Source of the DNA: Bolinopsis microptera
Taxonomy: Eukaryota; Ctenophora; Tentaculata; Lobata; Bolinopsidae
Direction: 5' to 3'
DNA length: 64,000 bases
Assembly: GCF_026151205.1 (NCBI RefSeq)
Contig: NC_087084.1
Location: forward strand, 15,084,322-15,148,321
Of this stretch, positions 10,480 to 21,839 are shown in pieces. The translations under genes and the position numbers were made by a program. How positions within the stretch are numbered: position 1 is the first letter of the stretch; every line of letters begins with the position of its first letter. The notes under the pieces were generated by a model. That model was not told the DNA's origin and made no database searches. It was given only the letters and a program-made list of their open reading frames with translations.

Positions 10480-11160
10480 CGGCACCATTAGGGGTGTTTG
10501 GTTTCTAAAGAGAAAGAATGTAGACATCTTGTGTTTTGGGTTTGTTAGTCCGTCGATTGGTAATGTATTTCCAAGTGATTTGTAGGAATATTAGGGTGGG
10601 ATTCAGTAATTTATTTGCATACCGCCTTAGGCTTTATAAATTCTGAGGGCTCAATGCAATTAAAGTATTATTTTGAAATAATTCGCGGAAAATACTTAAA
10701 TTTTTCGTTATTACTCCTCGCTCTAGTAATTTTAAGTTTGTATATACAAAGAAAACTATTATGTTTATTAGTCCTGATGGGCATGATTTCCAAGCAATTA
10801 AAAAACAACGTTGATGTAGTTTAAATTTTATAACACACACGCGTGGTTTAAAAAATTATCTAAACCGCAAAACTTAAAATAGCTTTGCAAATAAAATTAA
10901 TAATAAACTGAATCGCTTGTTGTTTATAATTGCACATGAATCATAGTCTGATTATGAGCGCGTCTATTTTGAAATCGGTTTAACACTTTTTAACTAACTT
11001 ATCAGTTAGAAAATTTTCTAACATTGACGAATAGTGTTGAATTTAAAGGCAAAATAGTGACTGGAAGTTTCCAATATAACCCTATAGGATAGCTTGCGGG
11101 CCAATTAATAACGGAATTAGGTAATTTGACGCATAGTTAATTCGACGGTTACATTTTTTG

Positions 11161-11191
<31 letters not shown>

Positions 11192-13795
11192 TAGATGAAT
11201 CAGCTGATAAAAGTTGATAGACGGAACACAATATCTGACGTGATATTGAATAAAAAGTTTGAAATTTTTACTGGACGGTAACTACTGACTACAGCAGTGC
11301 AGCTGGATTTAAAAACTTAGTAAGATTTGTTAACTCACAGCTAGACTTACAATAAAAACGTATAGCTAAATGTTCATTGTTCTGACAACTCAATTCTCAG
11401 ACTATTATTGATTTACCCCACATTTAATTTTTAATATCGTGTAACCAGACGGAATATATCGCACAATCAGCTAATGCAGATATATTTTACTTAAGATGAT
11501 GGAACCAGGAACAACTGTCTTTTTCACAGAGGTTAATCTTCTTAGGAGGGAACGGAAGGGATGATGAAGAGGAGTGGAAAGGGTGGCAGTGTATTCTTTG
11601 GAAGGATGTTAAAGTTGGCAGCGCTCATAACTGAGGAAAATAAAGTTTAACAGGTTGTTGTTCAAAAACTACAGTACTAATCTGGACAAACTAAACATTC
11701 TTTAAGAACAGAGAAAATTTTGATGTTGCAACGAGTGTTATAAGGTTCTTCAACTGATAAGGCTTAAAAAATGAATTTGAAAAGTGATCTTGAATTATTA
11801 ATTATTGATGGCATTGAACTTGATTAATGGTGATGAGGTACATTGATTACAAGTTTAAATAAGTAGAAAGTTGATTTTATGTTGCATTAGTTTTTTCTAG
11901 TTGTGGGTGAGGCAACGTTAATCTGCTAAAAATTGTAACCTCACCTTTTGTTAAATGAGGAAGTGAGTTAGCTCTAACACAAAAAAGAAGTTCTTGACAT
12001 CGGGCAAACACCGCTGGTTCTCTGAAAAGTAAGGGAAGTTAGGGTATTTTTTATATAGGTAATGTTCAGGGACAAAGCAAATGTCGCGACCGGTTTTTCG
12101 GCAACTAGTAGTTTTTTTGCCTACTATGACGAAGTTGTCCTCAGAACGGCTTAAAAAGTAAATTGAAAAATTGATAAGGATATGTAAACTTATCAAATTC
12201 AATTGATCTGTATGGAGTAAAAAGAAGATGGGGAGGATATAGGTAATATGGAGTACTATGAGGTTTTCTATACAATTAGTTTTTACTTGCGGTTGGATCT
12301 AGTGTTTAGACCGCTAAAATTGAAACTACCTGTTGTTCATTGAGGGATGTGCACTAGTCTAGCGCCAAACTACAATATAAAGAAGGTCTTGACTAACTAT
12401 CACGTGAGACACTTATAGGGAGTCGTAATATCACGCGGGTCTGCTCCTGTAACTGTAAGGGTAGATATGTGTATAAGGAGTAAATGATCGGACCATCTCC
12501 TATTACAAACACCTTAGGCGTTTCCAAATCATTAATGGAAAAGGGCAACATGGTGGTGTGTGCTCCCGTATTGGAACAACAACAGTAACCATGGTACAAT
12601 TGGTTACTATATAGAGGTTCTCATGGTATACTAATGGCACGTGAATTGCCCATATCCCAGGGGTGACACTATTGTATCTACCATATTGTTTTTTCACTGA
12701 ATCTAATACATTGAAGCAATATGTAGATGTGATTAATTCAACATAACCAATAATTTCAACCTCGAAGTATCAGTGAGGAGTACAGGAGATACTGTGGAGG
12801 TGATTTGGAAGATAAGTGTCCTATATGGGCATCCACGTGTCTTTCAGTCGCCTTTCAGTCACATCTCTGAGATGTTATTGTATAGATACCATAATTAAGC
12901 TATATTTATGCAATAGGAAATGTCTTTATAATCATGATAATAATAGAAATCTTTATGAAAGCATGTTTCCAATTTACAAGGGCTAACAAAACGTTTCTAG
13001 ATAACTTGTACAGGAACTTATTTTAAATTATTTAAAACAGTCGATATATAGTATACACGTGATCACCCACTTAATCTCACTTTACCAAATTAGTAGCAGG
13101 TGTCTCAACAGGATCAATTAAACGTGAGTGTCTAGGGTTACCATAGCGACCAACTAAACCCCAAGTAAACTGCTCCTGATCACTGCATTTCACTGATCCT
13201 CGCCTAGTGAGAAACAAATTAGATAAAACAAGGTTATTTCCTGACATTCTACTGGCTTGTCCCTTTTGCTATTTAGTAAATACCGGAATTATAGAATACT
13301 TAAAAAACCCTACGTGAACACGTATCATTTTGAAAAACGAAACAAAGTAAGTAACCTAAAGCGCAATTTGTAACGAATCTTAGGATCATTAAAAGCAAGT
13401 GGTAATGAACGAAAATTAAAATTACCTGTTATTTGAGAACTCAAATGTAGCGATTCTTGAGTTGCTTGCGGAGGTTTTTGTCTTTAAAGAGTCGGGTTGG
13501 ATAGTGTTGAGTTGAGAAGGATAAAGAAAGTATAAAAAGAGAATTAATGATAATAAGATTAAGGTGAAAGGATAAAAATATCATCTTTGTATCCGTGAAA
13601 AGTATGGAATTGTTTCCTTTATAGAGAAAGCACTTCTGATGAAAGTTGTGAACACCGGTTCTCATCCTTAGATTAGATCTGTTGTGTCTTCTTCAGGTGG
13701 GTTCTTGAAACTTTTGAATGATACGATAGGCATCATTTAATAATTACAAATAATAAATAAAACATAATAATAAAATACATAATAAAGCTTTTAAA
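10480..13795. repeat. Block C left copy: 3' flank of the ankyrin-XK gene
   Basis: Aligns with 33,320-36,573, but with frequent small indels except in some clean stretches (for example 11,503-11,640 against 34,319-34,450). It contains a 27-T run (11,161-11,187) and two ~390-bp-spaced copies of a module with GCTAAAA and CACCTTTTGTTAAATGAGGA (11,926 and 12,314). Short frames here have no recognisable product and are not conserved in the sister copy; I see no further gene. Confidence 0.75.
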
Positions 13796-16700
13796 CTATA
13801 CATGCGAGTCTTGGAATACCCCGTGTTCGTCTTCTGCTGGTGTAATGTCAGCTTCTACATTCTGAGCTTCAATATCACTGATTTCCTCTTCCTGTATATT
13901 TGCTAGAAGTGTGCTACGTTCCATTTCATTTTCACAACGATGAGTCTGAGTTGATAGTGGCAGGGTTGACAAGGGATCAGAAGTAGTCTTACATCTGCAA
14001 CAGATAGATTTAAAGCAAGACTTTTTGAAATAAGAGATTGGACAGCAGGCGGAAGCTTGTTCTTCATACTGCCCATTTTTCGGAAGCTTTGCTTCGCTAA
14101 ACTGTCTTAAACAATATAGCTGCTACAAGAAAGATAATCATCAGGATCACTAATACGATGATCACCCATTTCGGCTCCATCAGGCTAAATCTTGTCCTGG
14201 AGATTAAAGAACCTGCCATGTACCACATTATTAACCCATATCCACAGATAAAGGCTGACTTCATTCGGAAGTTTTTAAAGTTCGTTTTATTGACCTGGAA
14301 AATGTAAGAAAGCAAAGTTATGAGGGTAGTTGAAATAATTAGTAGTGTTAGGTAGAGCCATCCCTGGTATTTGAAGATATCAGTATTCCTACCGCAGGGG
14401 TAGTTATTCTCAACATAAACCGCACCTATAACTCCCTCGACAAACATGTAGGTTGATATGACCATCATCTCTTTCCAGGTCCTTAAAGTTGTGTAGCCTA
14501 CTTCTGAGGGGGAAATAAGATATGCATTCGGTCGACGTAGCGAAATGACAATAACATCTCTAAAACTGAATAGCAGGAGAGACCACATATCACCGATACT
14601 ATACGTCACCATTTCTATACGTCGTAATATCGTAAGATCTTCTTCTTTATCCTTTGAACTTGGTCTTTTCTCAGGCTTGCTTGCTCTACTTATCGTGATC
14701 TTATTAACAACAAGCCAAATCAAAGTTATTAGTCCAAGATATCCAACAAAATAGAAGTGATTGGGGACTGAGTGCATTACTGCTGCAAATAGGAAGAGTC
14801 TAGAAGGGATCATCAGAACATAAGCTATATACAATAGCACGAGAGCAACAGTAGACATCTTTGGTGTTGCTGGATGGAGTTTCCGAAGTATCACTTCCAA
14901 ACCGATCACGCTGTTGGGAATCTTCACAAACGGTACTATCATTGAATATACTTCCACCCATGACGCGCATATCGTTTAATCTCAGTAGGTTTTCGACACA
15001 CACAAAATCCCCTGAATCGTAATCGAAACTATGATAGTCCGTACATCCAGAGCTTCTGAAGTCCCCATCTTTCCTCAAAATGTTGAAGTAGATCTGAAAA
15101 ATGTAAAACTGGATAAGAAGCTCAGGAATCTGTTCCGTTATCATATAGTATTGGGCAAGAGATTTGTCTTTGGCCTGCTGCCTATAGATGACTCGTAATT
15201 TAGAAGGTGAGTGCGTGAGAAATTGCAGACGATCAACAACTGGACGGAGCCAAAATATCGAGAGTACGTTGAAAAATCCGGCTCTAACAGATGTTGATAT
15301 TGATGAATGTCCTATTACTTTGAACGGCCAAAAGAATCGTCCTAGATATTTAAATGGCACCCACAATTCATGCCCATAGTTTAGTTCAGAACCTTTCCAA
15401 TCTTCTGGTGTAAATGTGACTTTTCCAAGATTTGTCCGGAGTTGCTCTATCCCAGTAGCAAATGTTGAAATTGAAGAGCGGATATTCTCGTGGAACAACG
15501 TCACAAAAACAATGACTAGCATTAGTATCCCTAATCTGGAAGAAAAACCTTTTAGCGTTTTGAAGCCTACATAAACATCAGAAGCAATGTCGGAGATATG
15601 AATTAATATTGCAAATAAGCAGGTAAAATAGTCAAAGCTTCCTCGAACAGTACACTTGTGCGAAAACTTGCTAATGCATGCAGAAAACAGACACTTTTCG
15701 ATGTCCTCTTTAATATTTTCTATGGGAGCGCAGCATCCTTGATCGTTCTCCTTCAAATAGGTTTTAGCAATACATTTTGCTACAAGTTTTGCGTCAATGT
15801 CTCCTTCATATCTTTCATCAGAAATTCTATCTATTTGGGCGGAAAATCTTTCGAAAACAGCCTCTCCCAATGTTTCTCGAAGAACCTTTTTAAAAGCGTC
15901 CTTTTCGAACGCTTCTTTAGACTTCTTTGCTTCTTTGGATTTCTTTGGACTGTCTGGAGACTCGACCGCACCACAGTCACATTTGATGTTAGCCTGCAAA
16001 CTTACGTACAATACATTCAATAAACTTGATATCTTTGTGTCATTATCGTGTAGATCTACGAAGATGTCAACAAGTGTTTTGAAGACTGAACTTTTACAGA
16101 ACACATATATTGCCTGGTTGTTATCCACTTGCTCCATATTGACACAGCCTAATTCGTGAAGGTATTTAACTATATAAGCATGACCTTGCTCAGCAGCAGC
16201 GAGAAAGGGGGTATAACCTAAATTATTAACGTGGTTCTTATCCACGCCATCGACTTGGCACATTTGTTTCACAATGTCCAAATAACCCATCCTAGCAGCT
16301 ATCAGGAGAGGAGTATCACCTTTCTTATTCTCCAATTTAACATTAATATTACTGTGTGTTAACAGTTCTTTTACAACATCTGTGTGACCCTCCTCGTCTG
16401 CTACATACAGTGGTGTACCTAACTTACCCTCCCAGTTAACATCAATATCACTGTGTTTTAACAGCTCTTTTACAACCTCTGTGTTACCCTTCTCAGCTGC
16501 TATGGACAGTGGTGTACCTGACGCATCCACCTTATTAACAGCAATATCACGGTGTGTTAACAGCTCTTTTACAACCTCTGTGCGACCCTGATCAGCTGCT
16601 ATGTACAGTGGTGTACCTAACTCACCCCTCTTATTAACATCAATATCACGGTGTGTTAACAGCTCTTTTACAACCTCTGTGTGCCCCTTCTTAGCTGCTT

Positions 16701-17231
16701 TGTACAGTGGTGTACTTGACTCATCCCCCTTATTAACAGCAATATCACGGTGTGATAACAGCTCTTTTACAACGTCTGTGTGACCCTGCTGAGCTGCTAT
16801 GTACAGTGGTGTACATGACTCATCCCCCTTATTAACAGCAATATCACGTTGTGATAACAGCTCTTTTACAACCTCTGTGTGACCCCACTGAGCTGCTCTG
16901 TACAGTGGTGTACTTGACTCATCCGCCTTATTAACAGCAATATCACGGTGTGTTAACAGCTCTTTTACAACCTCTGTGCGACCCTGATCAGCTGCTATGT
17001 ACAGTGGTGTACCTAACTCACCCCTCTTATTAACATCAATATCACGGTGTGTTAACAGCTCTTTTACAACCTCTGTGTGCCCCTCTCTAGCTGCTATGTA
17101 AGTATGTACAGTGGTGTACCATACTTACCCACCTTGTTAACAGCAATATCACTGTGTGTTAACAGCTCTTTTACAACGTCTGTGTGACCCTGCCAAGCTG
17201 CTATGTACAGTTCAGTGCTCTGGTCAGACAT
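13796..17231 (-). pseudogene. Ankyrin-repeat / XK-related membrane protein, left copy (frameshifted)
   Basis: Minus-strand gene starting at ATG 17,229-17,231 (MSDQSTELYIAAWQG). It has about 11 ankyrin repeats of 33 residues (consensus GTPLYIAAxxGHTEVVKELL), then a Lys/Ser-rich linker (KKSKEAKKSKEA). A multi-pass membrane region follows with the XK-family-like landmarks SDIASDVYVGF and ITEQIPELLIQFYIFQIYF, about ten hydrophobic segments in all. A Cys-rich stretch (CCPISYFKKSCFKSICCRC) leads to an acidic tail ending HGVFQDSHV. Breaks: an 8-bp duplication near 17,100, one extra base near 14,970, and a stop at 14,097-14,099 where the sister copy has a longer reading. Other differences from the sister are in-frame. 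XK-related proteins include apoptotic phospholipid scramblases; scramblase activity here is inference. The breaks could be real or consensus errors. Confidence 0.75.
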
Positions 17232-17246
17232 CTTTACTGGTAGTTA

Positions 17247-17264
17247 CCTAGAGAAATGTTAGTA
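17247..17264 (-). promoter_or_regulatory. 3' splice site before the left ankyrin-XK start codon
   Basis: On the minus strand the sequence reads TACTAACATTTCTCTAG followed by GTAACTACCAGTAAAG and the ATG. TACTAAC is an ideal branch-point sequence and TTTCTCTAG a good acceptor. It leaves a 16-nt leader before the start codon. It could serve a cis intron spanning the satellite or a trans-spliced leader. Identical in the right copy (41,604-41,620). Confidence 0.6.
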
Positions 17265-17274
17265 GTCAGTAACT

Positions 17275-19217
17275 GTGTTGTACAGTTCAGTGCTATGTTT
17301 TACAGATAAGTATTGTGTTTTACAGTTCAGTGTAGTGTTTTACAGTTCAGTGTTGTGTTTTACAGTTCAGTGTTGTGTTTTACAGTTCAGTGCTGTGATT
17401 TACAGTTCAGTGTTGTGTTTTACAGTTCAGTGTTATGTTTTACAGTTCAGTGTTGTGTTTTACATTTCAGTGTTGTGTTATACAGTTCAGTGTTGTGTTT
17501 TACAGTTCAGTGCTGTGATTTACAGTTCAGTGTTGTGTTTTACAGTTCAGTGCTATGTTTTACAGTTCAGTGTTGTGTTTTACATTTCAGTGTTGTGTTT
17601 TACAGTTCAGTGTTGTGATTTACAGTTAAGTGTTGTGTTATACAGTTCAGTGTTGTGTTTTATAGTTCAGTGTTGTGATTTACAGTGCAGTATTGTGTTT
17701 TACAGTTCAGTGTTGTGTTTTACAGTTCAGTGTTGTGTTTTACAGTTAAGTGTTGTGTTATACAGTTCAGTGTTGTGTTTTACAGTTCAGTGTTGTGTTT
17801 TACAGTTCAGTGTTGTGTTTTACAGTTAAGTGTTGTGATTTACAGTTCAGTGTTATGTTTTACAGTTCAGTGTTGTGTTTTACAGTTCAGTGTTGTGATT
17901 TACAGTTCAGTGTTGTATTTTACAGTTCAGTGTTATGTTTTACAGTTCAGTGTTGTGTTTTACAGTGCAGTGTTGTGATTTACAGTTCAGTGTTGTGTTA
18001 TACAGTTCAGTGTTGTGTTATACAGTTCAGTGTTGTGTTTTACAGTTCATTGTTGTGTTTTACAGTTCAGTGTTGTGTTTTACAATGCAGTGTTGTGATT
18101 TACAGTGCAGTGTTGTGTTTTACAGTTCAGTGTTGTGTTTTACAGTTCAGTGTTGTGTTTTACAGTTAAGTGTTGTGTTTTACAGTTCAGTGTTTTGTTT
18201 TACGGTTCAGTGTTGTGTTTTACAGTTCAGTGCTGTGATTTACAGTTCAGTGTTGTGTTTTACAGTTCAGTGTTATGTTTTACAGTTCAGTGTTGTGTTT
18301 TACATTTCAGTGTTTTGTTTCACAGTTAAGTGCTGTGTTTTACAGTTCAGTGTTGTGATTTACAGTGCAGTGTTGTGTTTTACAGTTCAGTGTTGTGTTT
18401 TACAGTTCAGTGTAGTGTTTTACAGTTCAGTGTTGTGTTTTACATTTCAGTGTTGTGTTTTACAGTTCAGTGTTGTGATTTGCAGTTAAGTGCTGTGATT
18501 TACAGTTCAGTGTTGTGATTTACAGTTAAGTGTTGTGTTTTACAGTTCAGTGTTGTGATGTACAGTTCAGTGTTGTGTTTTACAGTTCAGTGCTATGATT
18601 TACAGTTCAGTGCTGTGTTTTACAGTTCAGTTTTGTGTTTTACAGTTCAGTGTTGTGTTATACAGTTCAGTGTTGTGTTATACAGTTCAGTGTTGTGTTT
18701 TACAGTTCAGTGTTATGATTTACAGTTCAGTGTTGTGTTATACAGTTCAGTGTTGTGTTATACAGTTTAGTGTTGTGATTTACAGTTAAGTGTTGTGTTT
18801 TTCAGTTCAGTGTTGTGATTTACAGTTCAGTGTTGTGTTTTACAGTTCAGTGTTGTGTTTTACAGTTCAGTGTTGTGTTTTACAGTTCAGTGTTGTGATT
18901 TACAGTTAAGTGTTGTGTTTTACAGTTCAGTGTTGGGATTTACAGTTCAGTGTTGTGTTTCACAGTTCAGTGTTGTGATTTACAGTTCAGTGTTATGATT
19001 TACAGTTCAGTGTTGTGTTATACAGTTCAGTGTTGTGTTTTATAGTTCAGTGTTGTGATTTACAGTTCAGTGTTGTGTTTTTCAGTTCAGTGTTGTGATT
19101 TACAGTTCTGTGTTGTGTTTTACAGTTCAGTGTTGTGTTTTTCAGTTCAGTGTTGTGATTTACAGTTCAGTGTTCTGTTTTACAGTTCAGTGTTGTGTTT
19201 TACAGTTCAGTGTTGTG
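17275..19217. repeat. 20-bp satellite array, left (~1.94 kb)
   Basis: About 97 units of TACAGTTCAGTGTTGTGTTT with common variants (GTGCTGTG, GTTATG, GTGATT, TTAAGT). The plus-strand unit has no stop in any frame, so three units read as a 20-residue periodic peptide; the minus strand hits TAA. The array starts immediately upstream of the ankyrin-XK gene. Its first 14 bases match the gene's own codons 5-9 in reverse complement (17,206-17,219). Confidence 0.97.
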
Positions 19218-19439
19218 TAACTGCCCACATGCAACCCTTTAATAACTTTAATCAAGTTCTTAAAAGGGTCACAACTCGGTTAAATTGTGAACAACTAACT
19301 TGAAATTTCGGGAAAGCACTTCAATTATCAAGCCAAATGTGTCTAGAAATTTTGAAGTTCTTAGCTGGAAACGTTCCCACTTTATGGCGACAATGATGAA
19401 AAAAAGGGAGTGGCGTGCCACACCCACTGTAATTAATTA
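19218..19439. repeat. Block C to B junction segment
   Basis: Begins AACTGCCCACATGCAACCC after the satellite and ends AGTGGCGTGCCACACCCACT. The sister at 47,218-47,680 is the same but for a 242-bp insertion. Here the segment is interrupted at about 19,436 by the LINE and the TIR element; continuity resumes near 25,362. Confidence 0.8.
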
Positions 19440-21202
19440 AGTTGAATGAATCATACAGTACAACCGGTCAAATTAGACTAAATCCAATTCAATGCTTTAC
19501 GGACTACTTACCAAGGCCAAATACCTCAATTATATTTCTCAGCGATTGTACACCAGAAGAAATAGAGAAAATCATTAGCGAACTCAAAAATGGAAAAGTT
19601 AGTGACATCCCTAACCCTATTCACGTCATCAAACGAACGTCTAAGATTATAAGCCCACTCCTGTCAGTATTATTTAATGAACACATGAGAAATGGAACTT
19701 TTCCAGACCGACTGAAAATTGGTAAAATTAGCCCTATATACAAAAAAATACGGTACAGAATATCTCGAAAACTATAGGCCAGTATCTACCCTAGCTGTGT
19801 TCGGAAAGTTGTTTGAGAAAGTAATCTATTCCCGTTTGTACATTTTTTCTTGTGTCGCAGAACGTTTTGTTTGAGAACCAGTTTGGTTTTAGGAAGAGTC
19901 ACTCAACTAACCACGCCCTTAATTACTCAGTTGACTATGTAAACTCCCATATAAAGGAAAAGCAACATGTTTTAGGTATCTTTATCGACTTATCAAAGGG
20001 ATTTGACACTATCAGTCACGATAAACTCCTCATAAAACTTGACAAATATGGTATAAGAGGTAACGCAAACGAGCTTATTGGAAGTCTAACAGACAGCAGT
20101 ACGTTTCAGTTTTAGGTGAGGAATCTGATAAACTACCTGTTATTTGTGGAGTACCACAAATGTGTTTTAGGACCGCTACTGTTTATAATTTACATAAAGT
20201 ATAAACGATATCTATAACTCATCAGACCTAGGAAAATTTATACTTTTCGCTGATGACACCAATATATTTGTAGTCGACAAATCTGTCCAGAATCTCTACC
20301 AAAAAGCTAATACTATAATGAATTTTGTTTACAATTATATGAAATGCAATCTTCTCCACATTAACATCAAGAAATGCTGTTACATTCACTTTACACCAGG
20401 AAAGAAGGATGTAACTAGTAGTAGTAGTAGTAGTAATGATCTTATTTTAACGTTGAATAACACAGTCATTAAACGTGTTGATGAAACTAAATTCCTCGGC
20501 GTTATTATAGATAAAAACCTTAACTGGAAACCTCATACTGCATATCTTAGTTCTAAATTAAAGTGTGAAGTCGGTAAACTCTGCCGTATGAGAAGATGTA
20601 TACCTAAAGAGCTGTATAATGACCTCTACCACACCCTCTTCGAATCTCATCTAGGATATGGGATCTCAGTGTGGGGAGGCATATCGAACAATAGGCTTGA
20701 ACCAATATTTAAAATTCAAAAAAAGTGCACTCATATTCTATTTGGTGATCAAGAGGCGTACAGTAATAAGTTCAAAACATGTGCTAGAACCCGCCCAATT
20801 GGATCCCAAAAACTTGGAGCCGACTTCTATAAACGAGAATCAAGTAAACCCCTTCTCAGCAGAAACAAAATACTCTGCGTGCATAATTTGTATAAGTACC
20901 ACTGTCTACTTGAAATGTTTAAAATATTCAAACTTCACACTCCAATACTGATGTACAATTTATTTCAAAAGTCACCCCGACGTGATAACTACTTTATTAA
21001 CCCCGCTGCAACCAATTTGTTTGTATATAAATCCTCGAATATGTGGAATAAATTCCTTAAACCTTCTAGTAAGATTGACTTCTCGTCCCCAATTGCACTT
21101 GTTAAAGGTCGCATTAAAAATATGCTACTCAATGCTCAAAAAGCTGGAAACACTGATGAATGGTCAGAACTCAACTTTGATGGAAATGACATGTGCCTAT
21201 AA
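19440..21202 (+). pseudogene. 5'-truncated non-LTR retrotransposon, reverse transcriptase (CR1/Jockey-like)
   Basis: Plus-strand remnant of a LINE ORF2. The first part carries the N-terminal RT region (TPEEIEKIISELKNGK, FPDRLKIGKISPIYKK). Frame changes then lead through ENYRPVSTLAVFGKLFEK, FENQFGFRKSHSTNHAL, the motif-A box FIDLSKGFDTISHDKLL (about 19,980) and the catalytic FADD box (20,245-20,256). The last frame (20,318-21,202) gives the thumb and C-terminal region (FLGVIIDKNLNWKPH, SHLGYGISVWG). At least three frameshifts and no endonuclease domain, so it is dead. The 3' end is followed by ATCTTATCTTATCTTATG, the short tandem tail typical of CR1/Jockey-type LINEs. It lies inside a 5.9-kb insertion absent from the sister block. 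Confidence 0.9.
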
Positions 21203-21235
21203 GAACACACAAACTATCTTATCTTATCTTATGAG

Positions 21236-21838
21236 GATTCGTTGCGACGCAACAAGGCCATCGAATGAGTCGACCACCTTTGTTATTTTACTTCGGCATT
21301 AGGTACCTGCATTACAATGTAAACCAGCACTTTCAAGGAAGAGCTTTACAAGAAGCCGAAGGATCGTTCCTAAGGCCAGCGACGGTTAAGGCAAATGTTT
21401 TAAGCAAATATTTCAATCTAACGTAACTTAATCAATAGTTAATAATAACAATCAAACACAAATACTAGACATTTTACTTTTAATTAACGTGTATTATATT
21501 ATATATTATGTGTTATGTATTACATATTAAAACTTTTACATCCTAATATGCAATTTATTCAATAATATGGTGTGAAAATCTTTAAACAATTTATATGTTT
21601 GTGCTTGCAGCTGCTATCAGGCTTGGGGTGGTGCTTTAGAAATAGTATTTCGGGTATAAGTGAAACAAGACATTATGGACTATTTATTTATAAAATTTAA
21701 ACATTTAAAAAACAAATCAGTTGAGGAAATATATTTTTTGAATAACGTTCACTTCTGCTTTAGAATTTTTATTTAAATTTTGAATTGCGCTGATAAAAAT
21801 GTATGATTGAGACGAATCTTCGAGTTAAGTAGTTCACT
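21236..21838. other. Unassigned AT-rich spacer
   Basis: Between the LINE tail and the TIR element; no gene, no repeat shared with other parts of the window seen. Confidence 0.5.
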
Positions 21839-21839
21839 A

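Noticed and set aside
11951-13665. Small minus-strand frames in the 3' flank of the left ankyrin-XK gene
   Set aside because: 60-85 codons, no recognisable domain and not preserved in the right copy.
17275-18489. Long plus-strand frames with repeated Tyr-Ser-Ser-Val-Leu-Cys-Phe peptides (also throughout 41,631-47,258)
   Set aside because: The 20-bp satellite unit has no stop codon in any plus frame, so open frames arise automatically; there is no start context, codon bias or conserved ending.
17275-19217. CRISPR-like array
   Set aside because: Direct head-to-tail 20-bp units without spacers, in a eukaryotic context with no cas genes.
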